Assembly (NCBI GenBank): GCA_002779605.1
Contig: PEWE01000002.1
Location: 1-64,000, forward strand
Source of the DNA: Zetaproteobacteria bacterium CG06_land_8_20_14_3_00_59_53
GTDB lineage: Bacteria > Pseudomonadota > Zetaproteobacteria > Mariprofundales > Mariprofundaceae
DNA length: 64,000 nucleotides
Direction of reading: 5' to 3'
The notes beneath the pieces are model-generated. The model was not told where the DNA came from. It did not search any database and saw only the letters and a list, made by a program, of their open reading frames with translations. A program made the position numbers and the translations under genes. Positions 1 through 8,816 of this stretch are shown here, one piece after another. Each line of letters opens with the position of its first letter. The stretch's first letter is position 1.

Positions 1-90
1 AAGGTCATCAAACGCATGGCCTATGGGTTCCGCGATAACGAATACTTCTTCCTCAAAATCAAAGCCGCCTTTCCCGGACTTCCGCGATGA
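1..90 (+). mobile_element. Transposase C-terminal remnant (ISL3-like)
   Basis: The window opens inside an open frame that ends with a TGA at 88-90. The visible residues include KRMAYGFRDNEYFFLKI followed by KAAFPG, which I recognise as the C-terminal end of ISL3-type DDE transposases. The last few codons (LPR) overlap, on the other strand, the 3' end of the truncated sensor gene, so the frame appears to run from transposase sequence into host sequence without a visible terminal inverted repeat. That suggests a decayed insertion junction at roughly 70-80. The family assignment rests on about 25 residues, and the rest of the element lies outside the window. Confidence 0.6.
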
Positions 91-365
91 ACCAAAAATT
101 ATTGCCAACCAGCCTCCAGTCTGCCGGGTCCTGTACGTCAAGGGTTTCCAGTAATTCGTTGTCTCCCGCCAGAAAGAGAAGGTCGGACACCACATAGCGG
201 AAATCCCGCCGGATGACTTCCCGCTGAAGGTCGACCAGAGACTCGTTCTTCTCCGTCAGCAACTGGACCTCATAACCGGAATCGATCCTGTAGAACATGT
301 AGGATACCGCGGCGATCATCAGCAGGCCGGGAATAGCGCAGGAAGCTTCGAATGAAGTGCTTCAT
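59..365 (-). pseudogene. Truncated, frameshifted membrane sensor protein
   Basis: A natural start is the ATG at 365-363 (MKHFIRSFLRYS), but this frame must shift by one base near 335 to join the frame read from 319 (GLLMIAAVSYMFYRID). The joined product would have an N-terminal membrane helix and then a periplasmic region of the kind found in sensor kinases and diguanylate cyclases (REVIRRDFRYVVSDLLFLAG, then NNFWFIAEVRER). Such sensors usually continue with a YDQIR-type motif; here the frame stops at once, where transposase sequence begins. I see a gene cut by an insertion and also frameshifted. The output domain is lost, so the original enzyme class cannot be stated. Confidence 0.55.
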
Positions 366-554
366 CTCATCACCGCTGGAAACATCATCCCCATCCGCAA
401 TCCATCCCCCTTGCTGGCTGGCTTCCCGAAGCACAGGTTATGCCTGACATTTTCCAGCTCCCGTCATTTGAGCTATGCGGATTTTCCCTGTGTTCATCGG
501 CAAGTCGTGATATCATCCGGCGGCGTTTATCTGTATGACCACCGAGGAGTTCCC

Positions 555-1796
555 ATGCCCCTGATCCGCCCATTCGCAGCACTCAGACCGGCGAGCGAAC
601 ACGCTGAAGCCGTTCTGGCCCCGCCTTACGATGTGCTGAACAGTGCCGAGGCCAGAGAGCGCGTGACGGGAAAGCCATGGTCCTTCCTGCATGTGTCCAA
701 GGCGGAGATCGACCTGCCCGAGCATACCGACCCGTACGATGCCGCGGTGTATGCAAGGTCCGCCGGAAATTTCCGTCGCATGATCGAGCATGGTGTACTC
801 GTTCAGGACGATGCCCCGTACTACTATGTTTACCGCCTGATCATGGAAGGGCGTACGCAGACGGGCATCGCTGCGGCAGCCTCGGTGGCGGCCTATGATG
901 CAGGACGCATCAAGAGGCACGAATTCACCCGTCCTGCGAAAGAAGATGATCGTGTGCGGCAGATCGAGGCGCTTGATGCGCAGACCGGTCCGGTGTTTCT
1001 GGTCTATGCGGCCGATACTGTGGTGGATGACATCCTTGCCACGGTCGCCCAAGGCACACCGGATATGGACGTGACGGCGGATAGCGGGGTGCGGCACACC
1101 ATGTGGGTGATGCGCGATGCCGGACAGATGGCGACGGTGCGTGCTGCCTTCGAGTCCATGGATTCACTGTATGTGGCTGACGGACATCATCGTTCGGCTG
1201 CAGCCTCTCGCATTGCCGCGATCCGCAAGGCTGCTAATCATTCACATTCAGGTGATGAGCCATATAATTATTTTTTAAGTGTTATTTTTCCGCACGATCA
1301 GATGCATATCCTGGATTATAACCGCGTGATCCGCGATCTGAACGGTATGCAGCCCAATGATTTCATTGCCCGGGTGGCGGAATCTTTCGATATCGAATTA
1401 TCCGATGAGCCGGTGCATCCCGTACAGGCAGGGGAGTTCGGCATGTATCTTGCCGGTAGCTGGTACCGGTTGAATGTCGATGCGGACCTGATCCCGTACG
1501 ATGATCCGGTTGCCCGTCTGGATGTGAGCCTGCTGGCGGCGAATCTGATTGAACCGCTGCTGGGAATCTCCGACCCGCGCCGCGACACGCGCATCGATTT
1601 CATCGGTGGAATCCGGGGGCTGCGCGAGTTGGAAAAGCGTGTTGATTCCGGTGAGATGGCTGTTGCCTTCTCGATGTTCCCGACCTCGATGACCGACCTG
1701 ATGGCGGTGGCCGATTCGGGTGAAGTCATGCCGCCGAAATCCACCTGGTTCGAACCCAAGCTCGCCGACGGGGTGGTTTCCCATATGCTCGACTGA
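555..1796 (+). CDS. DUF1015 family protein
   Basis: The 414-residue product belongs to DUF1015, a widespread family of unknown biochemical role. Typical family features are the early LAPPYDVL motif (about residue 23) and ADGHHR (about residue 207), whose paired histidines look like a catalytic or metal site. I chose the ATG at 555 because GAGGAG lies a few bases upstream and the protein then starts with the usual MPLIRPFAALRP; the open frame extends upstream to 357, but that part looks non-coding. It is cytoplasmic, with no signal peptide. It stands alone ahead of the sucrose operon with a weak hairpin after it, so the neighbours do not clarify its role. Confidence 0.85.
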   Translation: MPLIRPFAALRPASEHAEAVLAPPYDVLNSAEARERVTGKPWSFLHVSKAEIDLPEHTDPYDAAVYARSAGNFRRMIEHGVLVQDDAPYYYVYRLIMEGRTQTGIAAAASVAAYDAGRIKRHEFTRPAKEDDRVRQIEALDAQTGPVFLVYAADTVVDDILATVAQGTPDMDVTADSGVRHTMWVMRDAGQMATVRAAFESMDSLYVADGHHRSAAASRIAAIRKAANHSHSGDEPYNYFLSVIFPHDQMHILDYNRVIRDLNGMQPNDFIARVAESFDIELSDEPVHPVQAGEFGMYLAGSWYRLNVDADLIPYDDPVARLDVSLLAANLIEPLLGISDPRRDTRIDFIGGIRGLRELEKRVDSGEMAVAFSMFPTSMTDLMAVADSGEVMPPKSTWFEPKLADGVVSHMLD

Positions 1797-1800
1797 GCGG

Positions 1801-1822
1801 TCGCCCTTTCCGGGGCGATTTG
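1801..1822 (+). terminator. Weak intrinsic terminator after the DUF1015 gene
   Basis: Inverted repeat TCGCCC/GGGCGA with a six-base loop, followed by only TTTGC. It begins four bases after the stop codon. The short T-run makes it weak. Confidence 0.4.
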
Positions 1823-1871
1823 CAATTCCGGGCTCAGCCTCTAGGGTCTAAGGTTGATGATTGCCAAATAA

Positions 1872-1896
1872 ATCATTGTGTTAGAGATGCAATGAT
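1872..1896. promoter_or_regulatory. Inverted repeat upstream of the sucrose operon
   Basis: A perfect 7-bp inverted repeat, ATCATTG and CAATGAT, separated by 11 bases, lies 54 bases before the galU start. Size and placement suit a dimeric repressor or activator site controlling the sucrose operon. No convincing -35/-10 pair could be fixed around it. The regulator is unknown. Confidence 0.35.
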
Positions 1897-1950
1897 CGGG
1901 GCGATTCGATTCGTCCGGCGGGCAAGTCAAAGGCAGACCGGAGGCAGGAT

Positions 1951-2829
1951 ATGCAAACCAATGATGCTGAGCAGAGCCGGATGCGGGGGCGGAGTGGCTT
2001 GATCGGCAAGTGTCTTTTCCCCGTGGCCGGCTACGGTACCCGCTTTCTTCCTGCTACCAAAGCGCAACCCAAGGAGATGTTGCCGGTTCTCACCAAACCG
2101 CTGATCCAGTACGGGGTGGAAGAGGCGCTGGATGCCGGGATGAACACCATCGCCTTTGTCACCGGGCGCAACAAGCGGGCCATCGAGGATCACTTCGATA
2201 TCACCTACGAACTGGAAGACCAGATCAGCGGCACACACAAGGAGCGTTATCTGCAAAGCATCCGCTCGCTGATCGATCAATGCACCTTCACCTATGTGCG
2301 GCAGACGCAAATGAAAGGGCTGGGCGATGCGGTGCTCACCGGTGAGCCGCTGATCGGCAACCAGCCTTTCGGGGTGATCCTGGCCGATGATCTTTGTTAT
2401 CACGATGGTGACGGCATCCTGGCCCAGATGGCGGATATCTATGCCCGCTACCGCTGCAGTGTGGTCGCCATCGAGGAAGTGCCGGCTGATGAGGTGAGTA
2501 AATACGGTGTGATCGATGGTCAGCTGATGCCGGATGGCAACATCCGTATCAGCAATATGGTGGAGAAGCCCTCGCCGGAAGAAGCACCATCGAATCTGGC
2601 AGTGATCGGACGCTATATCCTGACCCCGGATATTTTCAGGATCCTGCGCACCACACCTGCGGGCAAAGGCGGCGAGGTGCAGCTCACCGATGCACTGATG
2701 CAGCAGGCCAAAGAGGGGCGGGTGATCGGTTATCGTTTCAAAGGCCGGCGCTTCGATTGCGGCAGCATCGAGGGCTTTGTCGAGGCCACGAATTTCTTTT
2801 TCTCGAGCATGGGCAGTGAGCGTTCTTGA
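1951..2829 (+). CDS. galU: UTP--glucose-1-phosphate uridylyltransferase
   Basis: The enzyme makes UDP-glucose from UTP and glucose-1-phosphate. The 292-residue protein carries the nucleotidyltransferase signature GYGTRFLPATKAQPKEM near residues 28-44, the ADDL motif for metal and nucleotide binding, and VEKPSPEEAPSNL, all typical of bacterial GalU. GGAGG lies eight bases before the ATG at 1951. A start at the internal methionine (residue 11) is less likely. It opens the operon for sucrose synthesis, so it probably feeds UDP-glucose directly to the synthase that starts 37 bases after its stop. UDP-glucose will also serve envelope sugars. Confidence 0.93.
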   Translation: MQTNDAEQSRMRGRSGLIGKCLFPVAGYGTRFLPATKAQPKEMLPVLTKPLIQYGVEEALDAGMNTIAFVTGRNKRAIEDHFDITYELEDQISGTHKERYLQSIRSLIDQCTFTYVRQTQMKGLGDAVLTGEPLIGNQPFGVILADDLCYHDGDGILAQMADIYARYRCSVVAIEEVPADEVSKYGVIDGQLMPDGNIRISNMVEKPSPEEAPSNLAVIGRYILTPDIFRILRTTPAGKGGEVQLTDALMQQAKEGRVIGYRFKGRRFDCGSIEGFVEATNFFFSSMGSERS

Positions 2830-2866
2830 TTCTGTACAGACCAACAAGTCCTGAAAGGAGGATCGC

Positions 2867-5017
2867 GTGAAAGACGACAGCCCGAAACACTATATCCTGC
2901 TGATCAGCATCCACGGCCTGATCCGCGGGCATGAACTGGAACTAGGACGCGATGCGGATACCGGCGGGCAGACCAAGTATGTGCTGGATCTGGCGCGCAG
3001 TCTGGCCTCGCATGAAGCTGTCGAACAGGTGGATCTGGTCACCCGCCGTATCGTGGATAGCTCGGTCAGCGAAGATTATGCGCTGGCTCTTGAGGAACTC
3101 GGGCCGAAGGCGCGCATCGTGCGCATCGATGCCGGCCCCGAAGCTTATCTGCCCAAGGAGCAGCTGTGGGACCATCTCGACAGCTTCACCGATAATCTTG
3201 TGCTCTGGCTGAACGAGCAGCCGCGCATGCCGGATCGTATTCACAGTCATTATGCCGATGCGGGCTATGTCGGTGTTCGGCTGGCCAACCTGCTGGGGGT
3301 GCCGCTGATCCACACCGGTCACTCGCTCGGGCGCGACAAACGCAAGCGCCTGCTGGCCAAGGGGCTTTCCCGCGAAGAGATCGAAACCGCCTACAACATC
3401 AAGCGACGCATCGATGCCGAAGAAGAGGTGCTGGCCAATGCCGCACTGGTGGTGACCAGCACGCGTAACGAGATCGAGGAACAATACGAGCTTTATCAGT
3501 ATTACGATCCGACGCGCATGCAGGTGATTCCACCGGGTACCGATATGCAGCAGTTCCACCCGCCGGGGAAAGACGAGCGGATCGATTTTGCCGCGCAGTT
3601 GATGCGTTTTCTCAAGGAGCCGGATAAGCCCGTGATCCTGGCCCTTTCAAGGCCGGACGAGAGGAAGAACATCCTGACTCTGGTGCAGGCCTACGGTGAA
3701 TCACAAGCCTTGCAGCAGGCGGCCAATCTGGTTGTCGTGGCCGGCACCCGTGAGGATATCCGCGAACTGGAGACCGGCGCGCAGAAGGTGCTGACCGATA
3801 TCCTGCTGCTGATCGATGCCTACGACCTGTACGGCAGGGTTGCGGTGCCGAAACATCATCGTCCCGACGAGGTTGCCGAGATCTACCGGCTGGCGTCCGC
3901 CAGCTTCGGCGTGTTCGTGAATCCGGCACTGACCGAGCCCTTCGGCCTGACCATTCTTGAAGCCGCTGCCAGCGGCTTGCCTGTGGTGGCCACCGAAAAT
4001 GGCGGTCCGGTGGATATCATCGGTAACTGTCACAACGGTGCTCTGGTGGACCCGCTCAATCCTGCGGCGATCCGCGATGCCCTGCTGGGCCTGCTCAATG
4101 ACCGGAACCGATGGAAGCAGGCCTCGCGCAACGGCATCGAGGGTGTGCGCAGGCATTACACATGGCGCGCACATACCGACAGCTATATGCAATGTATCGC
4201 CAGCCTGCAGGGTGATGTGCAGCCGGTGCCGGTGCATCAGCCGGTGCCGGGCGTCAGGATGTTCAGGGATCGCGCGCTGTTCACCGATCTGGATCAGAAT
4301 CTGCTGGGCGATCCGGGATCCCTGCAGCAATTCTCCGATGCGGTGCGTCACAACCGCAAGCAGGTGAGCTTCGGTATCGCCACCGGTCGGCGCATCGATT
4401 CGGCGCTGGCGGTGCTGAAGAAATACCATATCCCGCAACCGGACATCCTGATCAGCAGCATGGGGACGCGCATCCACTACGGCAAGGTGCTGACCGAAGA
4501 CGATTACTGGACGGAGCATATCGACCATGACTGGAAGCGGAACCGCATCAGGAATGTGATGGGCAGATTGCCGGGTATCGCCTTGCAACCCAATGCCGAG
4601 CAGAGCGAGTTCAAGATTTCCTACTACTACGACCCGCAGCAGGCGCCTTCTGTGGAGGAGATCATCGCCCTGCTGCGCCAGCGGGAGATCAATGCCAATG
4701 TGGTGTATGCCTTCGGACAGTACATCGACATCGTGCCTTCGCGTGCATCCAAGGGTCAGGCGCTGCGTTATGTGATGCAGCGTTTCGATATCGCGCTGGA
4801 TCATGTGCTGGTGGCCGGCGGTTCGGGTGCCGATATGGACATGATGCGCGGCAACACACTCGCCGTGGTGGTGGCCAACCGTCACCATGAGGAATTATCC
4901 GAACTGGAAGATCTCGAGGGCGTGTTGTTCGCCAGACAATCGCATGCTGCAGGCATCCTTGAAGCTGTGGATTATTACGACTTCTTCGGTCGCTGTGCAC
5001 CTCCGGATACCGAATGA
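2867..5017 (+). CDS. sps: Sucrose-phosphate synthase with degenerate HAD domain
   Basis: This cytoplasmic enzyme joins UDP-glucose and fructose-6-phosphate to sucrose-6-phosphate. The first 460 residues or so form a GT4 glycosyltransferase: the early GGQTKYVLDLARSL glycine loop, HSHYADAGYVG, and TEPFGLTILEAAASGLPVVAT near residue 350. The last 250 residues are a HAD phosphatase-like domain, as in other two-domain synthases (716 residues in all). That domain looks catalytically impaired: motif I reads DLDQN where an active enzyme has Thr at the last place (about residue 472), and motif IV reads GGSGAD instead of GDSGND (about residue 650). The start is GTG at 2867 behind a strong AAAGGAGG. It overlaps the next gene by four bases. 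Confidence 0.93.
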   Translation: MKDDSPKHYILLISIHGLIRGHELELGRDADTGGQTKYVLDLARSLASHEAVEQVDLVTRRIVDSSVSEDYALALEELGPKARIVRIDAGPEAYLPKEQLWDHLDSFTDNLVLWLNEQPRMPDRIHSHYADAGYVGVRLANLLGVPLIHTGHSLGRDKRKRLLAKGLSREEIETAYNIKRRIDAEEEVLANAALVVTSTRNEIEEQYELYQYYDPTRMQVIPPGTDMQQFHPPGKDERIDFAAQLMRFLKEPDKPVILALSRPDERKNILTLVQAYGESQALQQAANLVVVAGTREDIRELETGAQKVLTDILLLIDAYDLYGRVAVPKHHRPDEVAEIYRLASASFGVFVNPALTEPFGLTILEAAASGLPVVATENGGPVDIIGNCHNGALVDPLNPAAIRDALLGLLNDRNRWKQASRNGIEGVRRHYTWRAHTDSYMQCIASLQGDVQPVPVHQPVPGVRMFRDRALFTDLDQNLLGDPGSLQQFSDAVRHNRKQVSFGIATGRRIDSALAVLKKYHIPQPDILISSMGTRIHYGKVLTEDDYWTEHIDHDWKRNRIRNVMGRLPGIALQPNAEQSEFKISYYYDPQQAPSVEEIIALLRQREINANVVYAFGQYIDIVPSRASKGQALRYVMQRFDIALDHVLVAGGSGADMDMMRGNTLAVVVANRHHEELSELEDLEGVLFARQSHAAGILEAVDYYDFFGRCAPPDTE

Positions 5018-5859
5018 AGCCGCTTCTGATCTGTACCGATCTTGACCGGACGCTGATTCCCAATGGTCCGCAAGCGGAGTCGCCCGGGGCGCGCAAGCGC
5101 TTTGCTGCACTCGTCGCACATCCGGATATCAGTCTGGCCTATGTCAGCGGGCGGCATCGTGCGCTGGTCGAACAGGCCATCGAGGCATACAGCCTGCCGG
5201 TGCCGGATTTCGTGGTAGGGGATGTGGGCACGACCATCTACCGTGTCGGGCCGGCGCAGGCATGGCAGCATGATGATGTCTGGGAGGCGAAGATTGCCGC
5301 TGATTGGGCAGGCTTCAGTCATGCCGCATTGGCGCTGTTGCTGGCGGATGTAGCGGGTCTTCGTGTGCAGGAGGCCGAGAAGCAGAATCGTTGCAAGCTC
5401 AGCTACTACACGCCGATGGATGCGGACTTCACGGCTCTCTCCGGACTGGTTGCATCCCGCTTGGGAGATGCAGGCATCCGCTGCAGGGCGATATGCAGCA
5501 TCGATGAGGAAGCCGGCTGTGGTCTGCTCGATATCCTGCCGCAAAGCGCCAGTAAGCTGCACGCCATCGAATGGCTGATCCATGGCAAGGGGTTCGATAT
5601 GGCGCACAGCGTATTCTGCGGCGACAGCGGCAACGATATGGAGGTGCTGACAAGTGCGGTGCCCTCGGTGCTGGTCGCCAATGCCTCCGATGATATCCGG
5701 GCACAGGCCATGCAGCGGGTTGCAGAGACAGGGCATGCCGAGACGCTTTATATCGCCAGCGGGGACTTTATGGGCATGAACGGCAATTATGCAGCGGGCA
5801 TGCTGCAAGGCATCGCGCATTTTCATCCCGACACGCTTGCATGCATGGGGGTGAGCTGA
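5014..5859 (+). CDS. spp: Sucrose-6-phosphate phosphatase (HAD-IIB)
   Basis: The 281-residue enzyme removes phosphate from sucrose-6-phosphate, making the pathway irreversible. Unlike the HAD domain of the preceding synthase, all motifs are intact: DLDRTL near residue 9 (nucleophile and acid/base aspartates plus Thr), SGR near residue 47, and CGDSGNDMEVL near residue 205. It overlaps the synthase by ATGA at 5014-5017 and the kinase by TGATG at 5857-5861, so the three genes are translationally coupled. The intact/degenerate pairing implies that this protein does the dephosphorylation while the synthase's own domain is structural or regulatory. Confidence 0.92.
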   Translation: MKPLLICTDLDRTLIPNGPQAESPGARKRFAALVAHPDISLAYVSGRHRALVEQAIEAYSLPVPDFVVGDVGTTIYRVGPAQAWQHDDVWEAKIAADWAGFSHAALALLLADVAGLRVQEAEKQNRCKLSYYTPMDADFTALSGLVASRLGDAGIRCRAICSIDEEAGCGLLDILPQSASKLHAIEWLIHGKGFDMAHSVFCGDSGNDMEVLTSAVPSVLVANASDDIRAQAMQRVAETGHAETLYIASGDFMGMNGNYAAGMLQGIAHFHPDTLACMGVS

Positions 5860-6764
5860 TGGCGCAGCGCTATCCGACCATCTTCGGTGAGGTGTTGTTC
5901 GATTGCTTTCCGGGCGGTGAACAGGTGCTGGGCGGTGCGCCGTTCAATGTCGCCTGGCATCTGCAGGCCTTCGGTGAATCGCCGCTGTTCATCAGCCGGG
6001 TGGGAAACGACACGCAGGGGAACGAGATCCTCGACGCCATGCTCAAATGGGGCATGCGCACCGATGGTGTGCAGATCGATGCGCAGCTTCCGACCGGACG
6101 GGTGGATGTGTCGTTCAGCGATGGCGAACCGGCTTATGACATCGTGCATCCCAGTGCCTGGGATGCCATCGCCCCGTGTGAAACAAGCGGCGATTGCAGG
6201 TTGATCTACCACGGCTCGCTGGCGCTGCGGGATGCAGGATCGCGTGCGGCACTGGCGCAGTTCAAAGCGCAGGGCGATCCGGCGGTGTTCCTCGATGTGA
6301 ACCTGCGTTCCCCGTGGTGGCGCCGGGACGGGGTGGCCGGTCTGCTGGAAGGTGCCGACTGGGTGAAGCTGAATACTGACGAATTGGCGCTGCTTTCGCC
6401 TTCGGGTGATGCACGCGATGTCATGGCTGAGCATGGACTGCAGGGCCTGATTCTGACGCATGGCGCGGACGGGGCGGAGATTCTGACGGTTGCAGGGGAA
6501 ACGCTCCGCATCAGGCCGGCAGTCACCACACAGGTGGTTGATACCGTCGGGGCAGGGGATGCCTTTGCCTCGGTGATGCTGCTTGGGATGCTCAGGGGAT
6601 GGCCGATGGCGACGACTGCCGGACGGGCCCAGGATTTCGCCAGCCGCATGGTCGCCCGACGCGGCGCTACGGTCAGCGATCCCGGTTTTTACGATGAGGT
6701 GATGAGCGATTGGCTTGCCGATGATATGACACGCGATCAGCCACAGGAGTCCACGCATGTATGA
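5859..6764 (+). CDS. Fructokinase, PfkB family
   Basis: This sugar kinase probably phosphorylates the fructose released by amylosucrase, returning it as fructose-6-phosphate to the synthase. PfkB features are GEVLFDCFPGGEQVLGGAPFN at the N-terminus (a sugar-binding Gly-Gly-Ala), FLDVNLR, and the catalytic signature DTVGAGDAFAS near residue 230. I prefer the ATG at 5859, which overlaps the phosphatase stop and has GGGGGTGAG just upstream, over the in-frame ATG at 5841; this gives 301 residues. Substrate preference for fructose is inferred from the operon and the family. The 3' end overlaps the amylosucrase start by eight bases. Confidence 0.88.
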   Translation: MAQRYPTIFGEVLFDCFPGGEQVLGGAPFNVAWHLQAFGESPLFISRVGNDTQGNEILDAMLKWGMRTDGVQIDAQLPTGRVDVSFSDGEPAYDIVHPSAWDAIAPCETSGDCRLIYHGSLALRDAGSRAALAQFKAQGDPAVFLDVNLRSPWWRRDGVAGLLEGADWVKLNTDELALLSPSGDARDVMAEHGLQGLILTHGADGAEILTVAGETLRIRPAVTTQVVDTVGAGDAFASVMLLGMLRGWPMATTAGRAQDFASRMVARRGATVSDPGFYDEVMSDWLADDMTRDQPQESTHV

Positions 6765-8718
6765 ACAGATCTCGCATTCGCTGCTGAACCGGATTCTCGA
6801 TGAGCTGAAGCCCGAGATCAGGGTGCGCGACCTGCGCCATTTCTATACCCGTCTGGGCGCCAATTTCTATGCCATCTATTCGCTGTTCCATTACCTGTAC
6901 GGCAAGCGCGATGATTTTGACCGGCAGATGCTGCGTCTGGTCGAGGTGATGGCACTGAACTACATCCGGCGTGATAAGGCGTTGAAAAAGCTGGATATCG
7001 AGCGCGAGGCGGGCCACAACTGGTTTCTGAGTCAGGAATGGGTCGGCATGGCCCTCTACAGCGACGGATTCGCAGGGGATCTGCAGGGCCTGCGCGGCAG
7101 GCTGGGATATCTGCAGGAACTCGGCGTGAACATGGTGCATGTGATGCCGATCCTGCAATGCCCGCAGGGTGCAAGCGATGGTGGTTATGCGGTGAGCAAC
7201 TTCCGTGATGTCGATGATCGCGTCGGCACCCTGGATGATCTGCGTCAGCTGTCTTCGGACATGCGCAAACGCAAGGTGTTGCTGACGCTCGATGTGGTGG
7301 TCAATCACACCTCCGATGAACATGAGTGGGCGGTCAAGGCGCGGGCCGGAGAGCAGAAATATCAGGACTACTACTACATCTTCGATAACCGCGATGTACC
7401 CGATATGTTCGAGGAGACCATGCCGGAGATTTTTCCGGAAAACGCTCCGGGGAACTTCACCTTTAACGATGCCATGCAGAAATGGGTGATGACGGTGTTC
7501 AACAACTACCAGTGGGACCTGAATTACAGCAACCCCTCCGTGTTCATCGAGATGATCGACATCATCCTGTTCTGGGCCAATCAGGGTGCGGATATCCTGC
7601 GCATGGACGCCGTCGCCTTCCTGTGGAAAAAGATCGGCACGCGCTGCCAGAACGAGCGCGAGGCGCATCTGATCCTGCAGCTGATGAAAGACTGCTGTCA
7701 GGTGACCGCACCCGGCGTGCTGTTCATCGCCGAGGCGATCGTTGCTCCCGTGGAGATCATCAAATATTTCGGTGAAGATGCGGTGATCGCCAAGGAATGT
7801 GAGATCGCCTACAACGCCACCTTCATGGCGCTGCTCTGGGATGCCGTGGCGACCAAGAATGCCAAGCTGCTCAATCAGGGGATACTCAGTCTGCCGAACA
7901 AGCTGGATCGCGCGACCTGGCTGAATTATGTGCGCTGCCATGATGATATCGGTCTCGGTTTCGACGATGTCGATATCCGGCAGGTAGGCTACGAGCCGTT
8001 CGCCCACCGCAAGTTTCTGGTCGATTATTTCACCGGTGTGTTCGACGATTCCCCGGCGCGCGGGCAACCCTTCGGTCACAACGAGAAAACCGGCGATGCG
8101 CGTATCTCCGGAGAACTGGCCTCACTGGTCGGTCTGGAAAAGGCGCTTGAGCTTGGTGATGCCGAGGCCATCGAGCACAGCATCCGGCTGATCCTGCTGG
8201 TGCACGGCATGATCATGTCGTTCGGCGGTATTCCGCTGCTGTATTACGGTGACGAGATCGGAACCCTGAACAACTACGGTTTTACAAATGACGCGAACAA
8301 GGGCGGGGACAGCCGTTGGATCCACCGCCCGGTCATCGACTGGGAGCGGGCTGAACTGCGACACAAGCGCGGAACCGCCGAGCAGCGTATCTTCGACGGG
8401 CTGAAAAAGATGATTGCGGTACGCAAGTGCATCTCCGCTTTTGCCGACTACAACAACCGCGAACTGCTGGTGACGGATAACCCTCATCTGTTCGTGTTCA
8501 TGCGCAGCGATCCTTTCAGGCAGGGCGAGGATGTGCTGGTGGTGGGTAACTTCGATGCCATGCCGCAGTCGCTGACGCTGGGTGAACTCGGCAAGAGTAT
8601 CTGTTTCGATCCGGCCAGATTGCGTGACCTGAACAGCGGCGAAGCGCCGCGGCTGTTCAAGGATCAGCTGGTTGTACCGCCTTACAGCTTCTACTGGTTG
8701 AGCGACGCGCGGCTGTGA
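6757..8718 (+). CDS. ams: Amylosucrase (GH13 glucan-forming sucrose transglucosidase)
   Basis: Amylosucrase transfers the glucose of sucrose onto an alpha-1,4-glucan and releases fructose. The 653-residue protein matches the family in length. It has the GH13 barrel motifs: DVVVNHT, ILRMDAVAF with the nucleophile Asp at about 284, FIAEAIV with the acid/base Glu at about 326, and RCHDDIG with the transition-state Asp at about 396. These sit almost where the corresponding residues lie in characterised amylosucrases. There is no signal peptide, so it works on cytoplasmic sucrose. It is the last gene of the operon, overlaps the kinase by eight bases, and is followed by a strong terminator. Confidence 0.92.
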   Translation: MYEQISHSLLNRILDELKPEIRVRDLRHFYTRLGANFYAIYSLFHYLYGKRDDFDRQMLRLVEVMALNYIRRDKALKKLDIEREAGHNWFLSQEWVGMALYSDGFAGDLQGLRGRLGYLQELGVNMVHVMPILQCPQGASDGGYAVSNFRDVDDRVGTLDDLRQLSSDMRKRKVLLTLDVVVNHTSDEHEWAVKARAGEQKYQDYYYIFDNRDVPDMFEETMPEIFPENAPGNFTFNDAMQKWVMTVFNNYQWDLNYSNPSVFIEMIDIILFWANQGADILRMDAVAFLWKKIGTRCQNEREAHLILQLMKDCCQVTAPGVLFIAEAIVAPVEIIKYFGEDAVIAKECEIAYNATFMALLWDAVATKNAKLLNQGILSLPNKLDRATWLNYVRCHDDIGLGFDDVDIRQVGYEPFAHRKFLVDYFTGVFDDSPARGQPFGHNEKTGDARISGELASLVGLEKALELGDAEAIEHSIRLILLVHGMIMSFGGIPLLYYGDEIGTLNNYGFTNDANKGGDSRWIHRPVIDWERAELRHKRGTAEQRIFDGLKKMIAVRKCISAFADYNNRELLVTDNPHLFVFMRSDPFRQGEDVLVVGNFDAMPQSLTLGELGKSICFDPARLRDLNSGEAPRLFKDQLVVPPYSFYWLSDARL

Positions 8719-8770
8719 CAAGCCGGAGATGTTCGCTTCACACACTCTTGTAATGGTTTGATATCAAAAC

Positions 8771-8801
8771 AACAACGGGGAGGCATGGCCTCCCCGTTGT
8801 T
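8771..8801. terminator. Bidirectional terminator after the sucrose operon
   Basis: A perfect 14-bp stem (AACAACGGGGAGGC and its complement) with a three-base ATG loop lies between two convergent genes. Runs of A upstream and T-rich sequence at the right arm allow it to work for both strands, though the T-tracts are short. Confidence 0.8.
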
Positions 8802-8816
8802 ACACAACTAGCGAAC

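Noticed and set aside
1927-2847. 306-residue minus-strand frame across galU
   Set aside because: Opposite-strand shadow of a strongly supported gene; no ribosome site and no recognisable domain.
3701-4888. 395-residue minus-strand frame across the sucrose-phosphate synthase
   Set aside because: His- and Gln-rich shadow typical of the reverse complement of GC-rich coding DNA.
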